The notes beneath the pieces were generated by a model. The model was given only the letters and a program-made list of their open reading frames with translations, was not told the origin of the DNA and did no database searches. Shown here piece by piece: positions 1 to 8,589 of a stretch of 64,000 nt of DNA (position 1 is the stretch's first letter; each line of letters begins with the position of its first letter). The stretch comes from Candidatus Nitronereus thalassa (GTDB lineage Bacteria; Nitrospirota; Nitrospiria; Nitrospirales; UBA8639), in assembly GCF_032191465.1 (NCBI RefSeq), contig NZ_JAQOUE010000001.1:992001-1056000 (forward strand). Reading direction: 5' to 3'. The translations under genes and the position numbers were made by a program.

Positions 1-132
1 CTGTCTTTCGTCCACTCACTTTTTGATTTTCACTCTATGGCCTTCATCCATTGACCATGATCCGAAAATCCTTCACAAGGGGTCACATTCTTTCCTCTCG
101 AGACATGGAATGTTAAAATTAGGAAATTTTTA

Positions 133-313
133 GGGCATCTCTAAAAACCAGGTTTTTTTGTAAGGGCAAGGAAGCCACGCGCGCAACACCGAAGTGTATA
201 GGCGAATACATGAGGGCGCACGACACGAAGAACGCCAAGTTTGTGCCCGCCGAAGGCTGTAAGCACATGGATGACACAGCCATCAGGGAACAGGACGGTT
301 TTTAGAGGTGCCC
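133..313. repeat. MITE-like element with 17-bp terminal inverted repeats
   Basis: The element is bounded by GGGCATCTCTAAAAACC (133-149) and GGTTTTTAGAGGTGCCC (297-313). These are inverted copies with one mismatch in 17 bases. The 147 bases inside carry no convincing gene; an antisense reading frame crosses it but its translation looks like no protein I know. The right end stops 35 bases before the start codon of the next gene, so the element probably sits in that gene's 5' region. Non-autonomous mobile or repetitive DNA is my inference from the ends; no direct target duplication was obvious and no second copy was seen in this window. Confidence 0.6.
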
Positions 314-336
314 TTTTGAAATTGTTAGCGATTGCG

Positions 337-343
337 AAGGAGG
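337..343 (+). promoter_or_regulatory. Shine-Dalgarno AAGGAGG that fixes the start at 349
   Basis: AAGGAGG lies six bases upstream of ATG at 349. It rules out the longer in-frame TTG start at 241, which would place 36 unlikely residues, encoded by the repeat element, in front of a normal signal peptide. Confidence 0.8.
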
Positions 344-348
344 AACGT

Positions 349-1260
349 ATGCAATTGGGGATTTTTACTCTGGGTCTTGTTCTCACAATCAGTCTGGGAA
401 CGGGAACTGGTTGGACCTATGAAGAAATTTCCGTCACTGATGGAGGAACATTAACCGGAAAAATCACGCTTAAAGGAGACGTGCCAAAACCCAAGGGATA
501 CAATTTAGTCACCTTACCCGACGCAGTGTATTGTGGTCGGATTTCCACAGGAACTGGATGGCGCCTCCTACAACCTTTTGTCATCGGTCCTGAGGGCGGA
601 TTCAAAAATGTCGTTGTCTACCTTCAAAATATCAAACAGGGAAAATCCTTCGATTATACACCACCGCTCATTGAGGCCATCGATTGTAAATTTGAGCCCT
701 ATATTAGTGTGGTTCGTGACCGCCAAGGTATTAAGGTCGTGAACAAAGACCCTGTCTTCCATGATATTCAAGGCTATGAAACCTCAAAACGTGGCGCCAG
801 AGTTCTGTTTAACACTCCGCTGCCCATGAGTAAACGGCTGCGTCAAAAAGATTTCCTAGATGGAAAAACCGTGAAGAATCGAGCAGGGAAAGTCATAACA
901 CAACCCATCAAAATGGGAAAAGGCCGTAACTTGTTTGTCATGCAGTGTGGGTTTCATGCCTACATGGAAAGCTGGGCTTTTGTGGCTGCCAATCCCTACT
1001 ATTCGCTGAGTGCCGCGGATGGATCATACTCCATCTCAAACATTCCACCTGGAACCTACAAAGTCCTCGTCTGGCACCCAATGGTAAATGAAGAATTCAC
1101 AGTCACCCTCGAGGCAAAGGGAACCACGGAATTACCTATTGAAATCGATGCACCCAGGGGCCGGCTATACGCCAATGAAGTAAGTGAGGGAACGAGGTTT
1201 GGGGTAGAATTATTGGGCGAATCAACAATCAAGCCCACGGTGGAACTGCAAACCTATTAA
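349..1260 (+). CDS. Secreted cupredoxin-like protein with carboxypeptidase-regulatory-like beta domain
   Basis: The protein has 303 residues from ATG 349. A signal peptide covers about residues 1-22 (hydrophobic core LGIFTLGLVLTISLG). The middle resembles a cupredoxin fold. His138 lies in VNKDPVFHD, a typical first-ligand loop, and Cys200, His203 and Met206 lie in MQCGFHAYM, giving the C-x2-H-x2-M spacing of type 1 copper sites. Residues about 214-262 (ADGSYSISNIPPGTYKVLVWHP) match a carboxypeptidase-regulatory-like or transthyretin-type beta domain, an arrangement seen in periplasmic proteins annotated as methylamine-utilisation-like or plastocyanin-like. A periplasmic electron carrier or copper-binding protein is inferred; the substrate is unknown. 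It stands alone, convergent with the next gene across a shared hairpin. Copper binding is only predicted from the four residues. Confidence 0.75.
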   Translation: MQLGIFTLGLVLTISLGTGTGWTYEEISVTDGGTLTGKITLKGDVPKPKGYNLVTLPDAVYCGRISTGTGWRLLQPFVIGPEGGFKNVVVYLQNIKQGKSFDYTPPLIEAIDCKFEPYISVVRDRQGIKVVNKDPVFHDIQGYETSKRGARVLFNTPLPMSKRLRQKDFLDGKTVKNRAGKVITQPIKMGKGRNLFVMQCGFHAYMESWAFVAANPYYSLSAADGSYSISNIPPGTYKVLVWHPMVNEEFTVTLEAKGTTELPIEIDAPRGRLYANEVSEGTRFGVELLGESTIKPTVELQTY

Positions 1261-1353
1261 GGAAAAATTCTCGGGAAGGAAATAATCTCCTATATTCTTG
1301 ACCTTTCTACACGAATTTCTTGGTCCCGCATAAATCATTTTCAAGAAAAAAGA

Positions 1354-1382
1354 GGATTGCCGTAACACCAAGGCGGCAATCC
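1354..1382. terminator. Bidirectional rho-independent terminator
   Basis: A perfect 9-bp stem, GGATTGCCG / CGGCAATCC with an 11-base loop, is preceded by an A-run and followed by CCTTCCTTTTTT. It lies between two convergent genes ending at 1260 (plus) and 1471 (minus), so it can serve both. Confidence 0.8.
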
Positions 1383-1470
1383 CCTTCCTTTTTTGAAATA
1401 CTTGTGCAAATACTCTCTAAACGCCACTTCCTATCCGACCGATTCCAAATTTCTGTTTATCTTCTGAACA

Positions 1471-2055
1471 TCACCGGTTCATAACGTTTGAATACGGCAC
1501 CGACCGATTCGATGGCATGGACCGAATCGAAGGGCTGGTAGATGGCTGAAAGAGGACTTTCCGCCATGTATTCCCTTGCGAAGCCTCGAAGCGCAAGGCT
1601 TCACCATGATTATTGGTTAATATCAGGTTGCCCGTATTATTGAAAATCGACATCAATACTCCCTCTTCCTGATTTTTGTGCCCGAGACCTATCATCGGCT
1701 CCCAATACGGGCCTTGATTTCGTACCGACATCACAGAAAAACTTTTCCCCATTCCACCTGTCACCTTGATGGCCGGCTGATTTTCCGTCCTGAAACTTAA
1801 ATCAATACGATTGAGTTCATTTCGCCCCATCGAAAACATGGGCAACCCAAAAGAATCCGAACTGAGGTTAGCCACGACCTCATTTTTTTGATTGTATAAG
1901 GTAAGGTGCTTTACTGAAATTGAATCGGCAACCAAATTCCGTTGAGACTCTTCAGCCTCCACATTCACTCCCGCGATCACCAAATGAAACATGGCCGCAC
2001 CAACAAAACCACCAATCAAAGAAAGGGCAGGAACACCAAAATTTCGACGTCTCAT
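1471..2055 (-). CDS. Exported hypothetical protein
   Basis: The protein has 194 residues. An N-terminal signal or anchor segment (PALSLIGGFVGAAMFHLVIAGV, residues about 9-30) follows the basic start MRRRNFG. The rest is soluble, rich in Asn, Ser and beta-type sequence, with short repeated-looking strands (FSMGRNELNRIDLSF, MSIFNNTGNLILTNN), and ends in a Ser/Arg/Pro-rich tail. I do not recognise the family. The start is supported by AAGGAGAG eight bases upstream of ATG. It is a single-gene unit between two plus-strand genes and has its own promoter region shared with the divergent pentapeptide gene at 2290. Confidence 0.7.
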   Translation of the reverse strand: MRRRNFGVPALSLIGGFVGAAMFHLVIAGVNVEAEESQRNLVADSISVKHLTLYNQKNEVVANLSSDSFGLPMFSMGRNELNRIDLSFRTENQPAIKVTGGMGKSFSVMSVRNQGPYWEPMIGLGHKNQEEGVLMSIFNNTGNLILTNNHGEALRFEASQGNTWRKVLFQPSTSPSIRSMPSNRSVPYSNVMNR

Positions 2056-2289
2056 AATCGGCTCTCCTTTAGGTTTCCGACAACAATAATTCTACTTCTT
2101 TCGGTAACCCCCTGCCGATTCTTGCAAACTTTGACATCAACCCATTTTCAAGTCATTGTATCTTTGATAATTGAATGCTACCGAGGGACTTTACAGAAAG
2201 AACTCTATTCAGGGCACAAACTGGCTATACAAGGAACCTATTCCCTAAAATGTGGCATAAGTTCTTGACTAAGATAGAGATCAGCAACC

Positions 2290-3015
2290 ATGGCTAACAA
2301 AGAACATCTTTCCATTCTTAAACAAGGGCAGCAGGCCTGGGAGCAGTTTCGGAAAGAACATCCTTCAATCCATCCTGATCTCTCGAGTGCCAATCTTACG
2401 GGGTGGAACTTGATAGGTTTTGATTTCTCTGCCGCTAATTTGGCGGATGCCAACCTGAGCCAAGCCAATCTCACCAAAGCCGTTTTGATCGGTGCTAATT
2501 TAGCCGAGGCCAATTTATTCGGAATCGACCTGACTCAGGCAATACTCAAACAAGCAAACTTGAATGAAGTTGACGCCGAACATCTTACGGCCACTAACGC
2601 TGATTTTACCCATGCGACTTTAGTCAAATCGGACTTATCAAAAGGCAACCTCAATGGAGCCAACTTTTCTAATGCCAACCTGCATTTGACGAATTTTCAA
2701 GGCGCTACCCTAAAACTTGCCTCCCTTCAAAACACCAAGCTTCGAGAGGCAAACATAAATAATGCGACATTGTCCGATGCAGACTTGCTTGGCGCTGATC
2801 TCGGACAATCTTCTTTAATTAACGCCAATCTGAAGGGAGCTAATCTCGCAGACACATCTTTAGTTCAAACTAATCTTCAGGGTTGCTGCCTAGAACACGT
2901 CAAAAACCTTTCCGAAGAGCGATTGGCCAAAGCAAAAACTCTTATCCAAGCCACCATGGAATCTTGTTTGCATGAACGAATGGCCGAAAAATATCCAAGA
3001 CTTTTTGGGAATTGA
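2290..3015 (+). CDS. Pentapeptide-repeat protein
   Basis: The protein has 241 residues. After a charged N-terminal segment (about 1-30) nearly the whole chain consists of A(N/D)LxX-type five-residue repeats (SSANL, ADANL, SQANL, GANLAEANL and so on) up to about residue 205. This predicts a right-handed quadrilateral beta-helix. A short C-terminal helix (SEERLAKAKTLIQATMESC) follows the repeats. It has no signal peptide, so it is probably cytoplasmic. Such proteins act as interaction scaffolds; a few mimic DNA and bind gyrase, but nothing here shows that role. It is a single gene. Confidence 0.85.
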   Translation: MANKEHLSILKQGQQAWEQFRKEHPSIHPDLSSANLTGWNLIGFDFSAANLADANLSQANLTKAVLIGANLAEANLFGIDLTQAILKQANLNEVDAEHLTATNADFTHATLVKSDLSKGNLNGANFSNANLHLTNFQGATLKLASLQNTKLREANINNATLSDADLLGADLGQSSLINANLKGANLADTSLVQTNLQGCCLEHVKNLSEERLAKAKTLIQATMESCLHERMAEKYPRLFGN

Positions 3016-3072
3016 CTATTCAACCTTTCCGGAGAATTTTTGGGCTTCTCTTCCATGGGCCAGGTTGTGAGT

Positions 3073-3966
3073 TTATAACCGGCCGGGAAACGTTAATTCG
3101 GCAATGGCCGATTTATCCAAATGCCCTTTCCCAACTTCCAAAAGACATTGATATTGTTCACTCGTGGCTTTAGCCACAGGCAAATTCAGCCCCATCTCTT
3201 CAGCCAATGTTAACGCAATACGCGAATCTTTCGCAGCATGCTCAGCTGAAAAATAACATTCATGATCACGAGCCTCCATGTCGGCGCCATCTGTTTCCAA
3301 TACCCGAGAAGCCGCTCCGGTTTGAGAAAATATTTCCCGCAACATTTGGATATCGACACCTAAGGCCGCCCCTAACCCCAACCCCTCAGCCAAGGCCACA
3401 GTGTTCGCATTCATGACCATATTCACAAGCGCCTTAACTTTGGCCGCTTCCCCGGCAGGCCCCACATAGCGCAGGGCCACACTTAAATCATTAAGGATAG
3501 GTTTCACGCGCTCAAACACTTGCCGCTTCCCCCCACACATCAAATACAACGTTCCCTCACGTGCCTGGGTAATGCTGCTGGCCATGCAAGCTTCAAGGCT
3601 CTCGCCTCCTCGCGTATTAATCCATTGCTCAATGTCTTGATGGATGCGAGGAGACACTGTGGCACAATTGATAAAGATCCGGCCCTGGGCATGCTGCACA
3701 AGGCTTAAAGGTGCATCTGGGTCAAAAATCATTCGCATCGCGGAGTCATTGGTTACCACTGTAAAAATGATATCAACTCGGTCCGCAATTTCCGCGGGGT
3801 TTGCACAGACATCACATTCCAGTTCCTCAGCCAACGATTCCGCTAGGGTTTCAACGCTATCATAGATACCCACCAGGTCATACCCTGTATCCTTGAGGCG
3901 TCTTGCCATATTTGCACCCATTCGTCCAACACCAACAAAACCTATTCGATCTTGACCGTTCATCAT
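3073..3966 (-). CDS. NAD(P)-dependent beta-hydroxyacid dehydrogenase (3-hydroxyisobutyrate dehydrogenase family)
   Basis: The protein has 297 residues, a normal length for the family. The N-terminal Rossmann motif GFVGVGRMGANMARRL (residues about 9-24) matches the family G-x-G-x-M-G signature. The middle has FINCATVSPRIHQDI in place of the usual substrate-binding D-x-S-T segment. The catalytic-lysine segment is AAKVKALVNMVMNANTVALAEGL (about 186-208), with K before x3-N. It likely reduces or oxidises a small beta-hydroxy or semialdehyde acid such as 3-hydroxyisobutyrate, tartronate or succinic semialdehyde. The exact substrate cannot be read from sequence. It starts at a double ATG (3966/3963) and is monocistronic. 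Confidence 0.85.
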   Translation of the reverse strand: MMNGQDRIGFVGVGRMGANMARRLKDTGYDLVGIYDSVETLAESLAEELECDVCANPAEIADRVDIIFTVVTNDSAMRMIFDPDAPLSLVQHAQGRIFINCATVSPRIHQDIEQWINTRGGESLEACMASSITQAREGTLYLMCGGKRQVFERVKPILNDLSVALRYVGPAGEAAKVKALVNMVMNANTVALAEGLGLGAALGVDIQMLREIFSQTGAASRVLETDGADMEARDHECYFSAEHAAKDSRIALTLAEEMGLNLPVAKATSEQYQCLLEVGKGHLDKSAIAELTFPGRL

Positions 3967-4376
3967 AGGTGTGCCTTTCTTTTACATTCCACTTTTCCCA
4001 CTTGATGATCCAATTTCCTTTCTCAATCTTCCCATAGGCGCCTTCTATCACTTGCGGAAGCATTTCCCAGAAATATCTAAAAACCAAACCAAATCTCAAA
4101 CAACCAACACACCTTAAGGTTCCTTCTAGGCAAACCGATCATTCCTATTACAGGCTCAAACAGGTGGTACTCTATACCTCATGATCAAGAGGATCTCCCT
4201 CCCATTCAGATGGTCTCACAGGCCATCGTGAGGAGCGAACACCCACCGGATTCCCCAAACAGCCTGTCCCCTCCGTGGAGTAAGCAAGGACGGATTTCCG
4301 TCTTGCTTTCATTTACATCATAAAGATGTTTGCACAGGAACACGTTGCCAACTAGCACAAAGGACCAGCAAAAAGA
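3967..4376. other. Intergenic region, 410 bases, with one hairpin
   Basis: This lies between the divergent genes ending at 3966 (minus) and starting at 4377 (plus), so it should hold both promoters; I cannot place them with confidence. A stem-loop AGCAAG(G)ACGG / CCGTCTTGCT at 4283-4307, one bulge, followed by TTCATTT, could be a terminator or leader hairpin on the plus strand. No gene is seen. Confidence 0.4.
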
Positions 4377-5060
4377 ATGGAATTACTTATTCTCAGTTTG
4401 TTAATTTTTCTCCTTGTTGGAGGTCTGCTCGCGTTTACCCTTGGTGGCGGCCAGTCCACCACAAAGACCCCGGCCGCTCAATCCATAGCGTATCCCCCTG
4501 GATTTTCTCCCAGGTTAGCCTTTAAAGAAAAGTATGGAGATACAGGAATTGCCTATGATGAAAATCAGAAATCCATTTGCATTCTTCAACCTGAAGCACA
4601 TCTTAGCCAGATCATATCCTATCAAAATATCCTAGCCGTCGCGCTCTTTGAAGACAATGCACTAATCGCGAAATCCGTTCGGGGGGATGAGCCAGGGAAG
4701 CAATTGCTTAATCAAATTCTTACAGAAAACATCAAACCCTTATTTCAGGACCCAACGGAACAACAAGACGGGCAACAACAACATTCCCCTGCCGGAACCA
4801 GTAGTACTTTGCAATTGAGAGTCCTCGTTAACAATCGAGAGCATCCAGTTCATCAAATAAACTTCTTAAATATGGAGGCCAAAAAAGGTGGGGTAATTTA
4901 CAATGAAGCCATGGGGCATGGAAAAAACTGGCAGGATTTATTGAGCCACCTAATTAGAATGGCAGGAAAACCCATCCCCTCATCCGCCCAACCTCCTTCA
5001 AAAGTTTCAGCCCCATCATCCCAACCCAATCCCGAGACTGCGGTCACGGAACCAGCTTAA
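4377..5060 (+). CDS. Membrane-anchored hypothetical protein
   Basis: The protein has 227 residues. Residues 2-23 (ELLILSLLIFLLVGGLLAFTLG) form one transmembrane segment right at the N-terminus, with no lipobox. The remaining 200 residues are soluble, with a mixed alpha/beta part (ILAVALFEDNALIAKSV, STLQLRVLVNNREHPVHQINFLN) and a Pro/Ser/Gln-rich tail from about 200. The order of segments resembles small bacterial proteins with one N-terminal helix and a PH-like or DUF-type domain, but I do not recognise a named family. The Shine-Dalgarno is weak. It faces the lipoprotein gene ending at 5144. Confidence 0.65.
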   Translation: MELLILSLLIFLLVGGLLAFTLGGGQSTTKTPAAQSIAYPPGFSPRLAFKEKYGDTGIAYDENQKSICILQPEAHLSQIISYQNILAVALFEDNALIAKSVRGDEPGKQLLNQILTENIKPLFQDPTEQQDGQQQHSPAGTSSTLQLRVLVNNREHPVHQINFLNMEAKKGGVIYNEAMGHGKNWQDLLSHLIRMAGKPIPSSAQPPSKVSAPSSQPNPETAVTEPA

Positions 5061-5143
5061 ATTTCCACCCAAAGCACCCTTCAAACCCCTTAACCCAGGA
5101 TGTCGGATTATTAGAAAATAATTTGGATATGGTGAAAAGGCTG

Positions 5144-5803
5144 TCAGAGCGGCTGCAACAATGGATCATTTGGAAGGGGACGCCAGTTTTTTCGCCATTC
5201 CGTGAGAGGCATTATTTTTGGAGGACGTCCATTAGGATAAAAATACGAGTCGATAGCAAACTCAGTTTTACTTTCTATTTCCATAATCACCGCTGTATTC
5301 GTAATGAAATCTGTCGATCCAAACAAATTTGCCAGCAACCATCCCCGTTGGTTTGGTGTACCAATGACATGCCACCGCATGAGACCGTGCTGGGACAAAA
5401 GCCGAAGATACGTCGTAGTATTGACCGTCTCGTCAATGCAATCGAGTTGATCGGGGCCAGTGTTAAAAGTCTCAGCGGCGGCGCGGTCAGTACTCGCACC
5501 AATGGCCGCACCGATTTTCATTTCCAAGAATGCAACCGCCTGCCCCAAACGTCTACGCTCTTCCCCCGCTGAGGTAGGTTCAGGATGAAAAATCTTTGCA
5601 ACCTCATCCCAAACAAACGGTTCAAGACGGATATGTTTCTGGATTCGACAGCCGTAACCTTGGCAAACGGTGAAATCAGATAAGGTTGGGGAAGGATGGG
5701 CGAAGTGATGAACGTGATCTTGGGCAGAGGCGCAGGCGGTAAGGGTGACCACCAAGGCCACCCCACAACATCGAACAATTCTGCGCACGATTTCGAATGT
5801 CAT
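5144..5803 (-). CDS. Predicted lipoprotein of unknown function
   Basis: The protein has 219 residues. The N-terminus (IVRRCCGVALVVTLTACAS) has a lipobox LTAC at residues about 21-24, so it is probably a lipid-anchored envelope protein. The mature part has conserved-looking cysteines (CQGYGC at about 47-52 and one in DQLDCIDE), a segment MRWHVIGTPNQRGWLLANLFG, and a C-terminal EWRKNWRPLP. I do not recognise the family. It lies 37 bases downstream of the stop-free end of the surface protein gene at 5841 and on the same strand, so the two may be co-transcribed. Confidence 0.7.
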   Translation of the reverse strand: MTFEIVRRIVRCCGVALVVTLTACASAQDHVHHFAHPSPTLSDFTVCQGYGCRIQKHIRLEPFVWDEVAKIFHPEPTSAGEERRRLGQAVAFLEMKIGAAIGASTDRAAAETFNTGPDQLDCIDETVNTTTYLRLLSQHGLMRWHVIGTPNQRGWLLANLFGSTDFITNTAVIMEIESKTEFAIDSYFYPNGRPPKIMPLTEWRKNWRPLPNDPLLQPL

Positions 5804-5840
5804 GCAGTTTTATAGAATACTAGCCCTCATTCGGGGTGAC

Positions 5841-7067
5841 TCAGAAATACATACCCCAACCCGCGTAAAAGGTGCTGATCCATGCACCTTCAACAGCTGA
5901 AATGTAAGTAGCGGGCAGAGGAGAAACGGTCCTCACATCAAAACCCTCAACGTATTCGGTCCAGTAACTGAGTTGAAGACCTCCATAGATCTGATCTCTC
6001 GGTCCCAACAACCCGCCCAAGTTTCCGTAATCAAAATGATTGTTGTATTCCACGCCAAAAGAAGCACCCAGCTTGGTATCATCCAATTGATTCTCCCGCA
6101 GATTACCAGCTTCGTCTGACATAAAGACATATTCCCAAAAACTAAAGGTTGGCCCAGCCTGCAGATTAAAATATCCAAAATTGTTGAAATCCGCGACCTT
6201 GCAACCAACATAGGGTTTGATCGAACCCTTATATTTTTGTTTTAGGAAAGTATCTTTACGGCCATCTGGAGTTCCGGGATGTTCGTCTTTATTTAGACCA
6301 GTATCCTTAGCGCTTACGCCAATTCCAACTTGAACCCCTCCATAGCAATCGGATATACCGATTTTTCCGACATTGCCAATGTTGCCTACATTACCCAAGG
6401 GACCAAATAGAAAGTTCCCTAAATTCCCAAAGTTACCCAAATACCCAAGGTTGAAAAGGGGGCCGTAATACACCCTGCCATCAAACCGAAGTTCACTTTG
6501 CCCTACGATGATGTCATCACCATCACTAATGTTTCCACCACGATCTAGGGTAGTATTCATTCTCCCAAACTTGTACCCATAGTTAATGCCTAATTTATAT
6601 CTGGGAAAATCTCCGCCATGCCCACTTGCTCCGGTCACCCATACCCCATCGGAGGGTGCACTTGCCACCGAATCCGCATCAGGTAAATGGAAATCGAGAA
6701 TTTCGCACTCCGAACAGGTCCCAGGCCTCTCGCTAGGGAGTACCTCTCTCATATCATGGAACGGCCCACCAAAGGTATACCACTTCCCTCCAGAGCCGAA
6801 CTGGAGGTTCGTGACCGGTCCACCCGTCCAAGGCAGCATAAAAAACCCGCGATCATCGGTTTCTGTCTCTCGCACTGTTCTTGTCCCATCAGGATTACGC
6901 TGCGTAATCCGCACCTTAACATTGGCCATGGGCTTGCCTTTTGAATCCGTGAGTTGGCCTCCATCCCCAGCACCATCACCATACACAGCAAGACTGAGAG
7001 AAGCCGTTCCCCCAATCATGCCAAGGGCCAATATCAAAACAAGGATTCCTTTGGTCCAGCTCGTCAT
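5841..7067 (-). CDS. Exported surface protein with a regulatory-like beta domain and Gly-Asn repeats
   Basis: The protein has 408 residues. A signal peptide covers about 1-28 (GILVLILALGMIGGTASLSLA). Residues about 38-80 (GKPMANVKVRITQRNPDG, then ETDDRGFFMLPW) match a carboxypeptidase-regulatory-like beta sandwich, with a CSEC pair at 118-121. Residues about 202-237 consist of repeated GN(L/F/V/I) units (GNFGNLGN, GNVGNIGNVGKIG). The C-terminal half alternates hydrophobic and polar residues and ends AGWGMYF, a terminal Phe as in outer-membrane beta-barrels. An outer-membrane protein is inferred. GGAGG ten bases before ATG supports the start. Function is unknown; it lies just downstream of the first protease module and on the same strand. 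Confidence 0.7.
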   Translation of the reverse strand: MTSWTKGILVLILALGMIGGTASLSLAVYGDGAGDGGQLTDSKGKPMANVKVRITQRNPDGTRTVRETETDDRGFFMLPWTGGPVTNLQFGSGGKWYTFGGPFHDMREVLPSERPGTCSECEILDFHLPDADSVASAPSDGVWVTGASGHGGDFPRYKLGINYGYKFGRMNTTLDRGGNISDGDDIIVGQSELRFDGRVYYGPLFNLGYLGNFGNLGNFLFGPLGNVGNIGNVGKIGISDCYGGVQVGIGVSAKDTGLNKDEHPGTPDGRKDTFLKQKYKGSIKPYVGCKVADFNNFGYFNLQAGPTFSFWEYVFMSDEAGNLRENQLDDTKLGASFGVEYNNHFDYGNLGGLLGPRDQIYGGLQLSYWTEYVEGFDVRTVSPLPATYISAVEGAWISTFYAGWGMYF

Positions 7068-7182
7068 TACTTAGCCTCCATCGAGTGATTCACGGCCACA
7101 AAAGCACTGAGGGCCTCAAAATAATCAACCCAGAATTTTTGGGCTAACTTAAAGAAAATTGCCGAAAAAGTCTAATATTCAA

Positions 7183-8589
7183 CTACCCCACATCAATACT
7201 TCCGCGGGCTTCCTTGACCCGCCCATCATCACCTTTGACGACTAATCGAACCGTCCACTTGCCGACATCGGTAAACACAGACGTCGGAAACTTACCGACA
7301 ATGCCATTAACGATATTGTCATCGTCATCAAAGACCGTTTCCCAATCCGTGGGATTTTCGCCTTTCCCAAGTTGAATCTCATATTCATCAAGATCATTTG
7401 AGGCTGCCGTGCCCACGACTTGGATCACCACCTCGCCATCCAACTCAACTACCTCTACGCGATCTACTCGTGCAGTCAGGAAGTAATTCGGATCGGCCTT
7501 TAATGCTTTCACGGCATTCAGCCGCCCCGCACCAAAGTAATGATCCCAGCCTGGAAGTCCAATATCATCGGCAGACTCTAATAACATTCGCTCGACCTGT
7601 TCATTCGTTAATTCAGGATTCTTAGCCCAAATCAATGAGGCCACCGCCGACACCAGCGGAGCAGAAAACGATGTCCCGGATGCGCGCATCATCTGTGCCT
7701 GCGGACCCACAAAGCTGTCACCAGCCTTGTAATCCTTTGCACGAGACATCAGCATGAAATCGGTCCTCCGTGCGCGCAATGAAAGAATGTCTACCCCAGG
7801 CGCCGCGATTTTGATATGCGGCCCCCAGTTGGAAAACGAAGCGCGTTCATCATGAATATCAATAGCTCCCACTGGCAAAACATGATTCATACTAACCGGC
7901 GCCAATTCCGTGGTTTCCTCCCCGCGATTCCCTGCCGCGACCACAATGAGCGCACCCTTGGCATAGGCATAATTGACAGCCTGCTGTTCAAGCTTCGTGA
8001 GATGTTCAGATTCCAAGCTCAAATTCAGCACGCGCGCACCATTGTCTACGGCATAGGTAATGGCTTTCGCCACATGGAACGCCCGGCCTCGGCCAAAGGT
8101 ATTCATAATCTTGAGAGGCATGATTTTCACGCCCCAATTGATCCCGGCGATCCCTTTTCCATTATTAGCAGCGGCACCAACCAAACCCGCCACAAACGTG
8201 CCATGCCCATCATCGTCCCAGGGGTTGTTGTCCTTCGCGACAAAATTCCAACCAATGAAATCGTTCACGTACCCATTTGGATCTTCCTTCGGCTTCTTGG
8301 GTTTGGGATTCACCCAAATCAATTCTTTGGATAAATCAGGGTGATAGTAATCAATACCCGTATCGAGCACCGCCACGATCACAGATTTGGATTGTCCCGT
8401 TTCCAGATCCCAAGCTGATTTGCCTGAACCTTTTGGTGTGAACCCAATTTTCGGCAAGGCCCATTGATCGGCAAACGATTGGCCCCAGGCACCTTTGGAT
8501 GAATAGTAGGGATCATTCTGCGCCCAGCCGGTCTGAGCTCCGAGCACAAGGGCCAACCCTAGTAGTAGGTGAAAAGAGCATTTATTCAT
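7183..8589 (-). CDS. Secreted subtilisin-like (S8) serine protease, copy 1
   Basis: From ATG 8589 the protein has 468 residues, almost the length of its paralogue ending at 13136; the longer frame to 8640 would put 17 extra residues before a complete signal peptide. Signal peptide to about 23 (LGLALVLGAQTGWA). Catalytic triad: Asp76 in VLDTGIDYYHP, His129 in DDDGHGTFVAG, Ser307 in ASGTSFSAP, with oxyanion Asn221 in VAAGN. The usual I9 propeptide is missing: the protease domain begins right after the signal. The last 95 or so residues form a beta-sandwich-like domain ending GSIDVG. The start overlaps the stop of the upstream exported gene by 8 bases, so the two are translationally coupled. Substrate is unknown. 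Confidence 0.9.
   Translation of the reverse strand: MNKCSFHLLLGLALVLGAQTGWAQNDPYYSSKGAWGQSFADQWALPKIGFTPKGSGKSAWDLETGQSKSVIVAVLDTGIDYYHPDLSKELIWVNPKPKKPKEDPNGYVNDFIGWNFVAKDNNPWDDDGHGTFVAGLVGAAANNGKGIAGINWGVKIMPLKIMNTFGRGRAFHVAKAITYAVDNGARVLNLSLESEHLTKLEQQAVNYAYAKGALIVVAAGNRGEETTELAPVSMNHVLPVGAIDIHDERASFSNWGPHIKIAAPGVDILSLRARRTDFMLMSRAKDYKAGDSFVGPQAQMMRASGTSFSAPLVSAVASLIWAKNPELTNEQVERMLLESADDIGLPGWDHYFGAGRLNAVKALKADPNYFLTARVDRVEVVELDGEVVIQVVGTAASNDLDEYEIQLGKGENPTDWETVFDDDDNIVNGIVGKFPTSVFTDVGKWTVRLVVKGDDGRVKEARGSIDVG

Noticed and set aside
241-348. The long form of the cupredoxin gene starting at TTG 241
   Set aside because: The first 36 residues come from the repeat element, and a strong Shine-Dalgarno plus normal signal peptide mark ATG 349.
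141-386. An 81-codon minus-strand frame across the MITE-like repeat
   Set aside because: It has no Shine-Dalgarno, overlaps the real start of the next gene and its translation fits no protein family; it is a shadow of repeat DNA.
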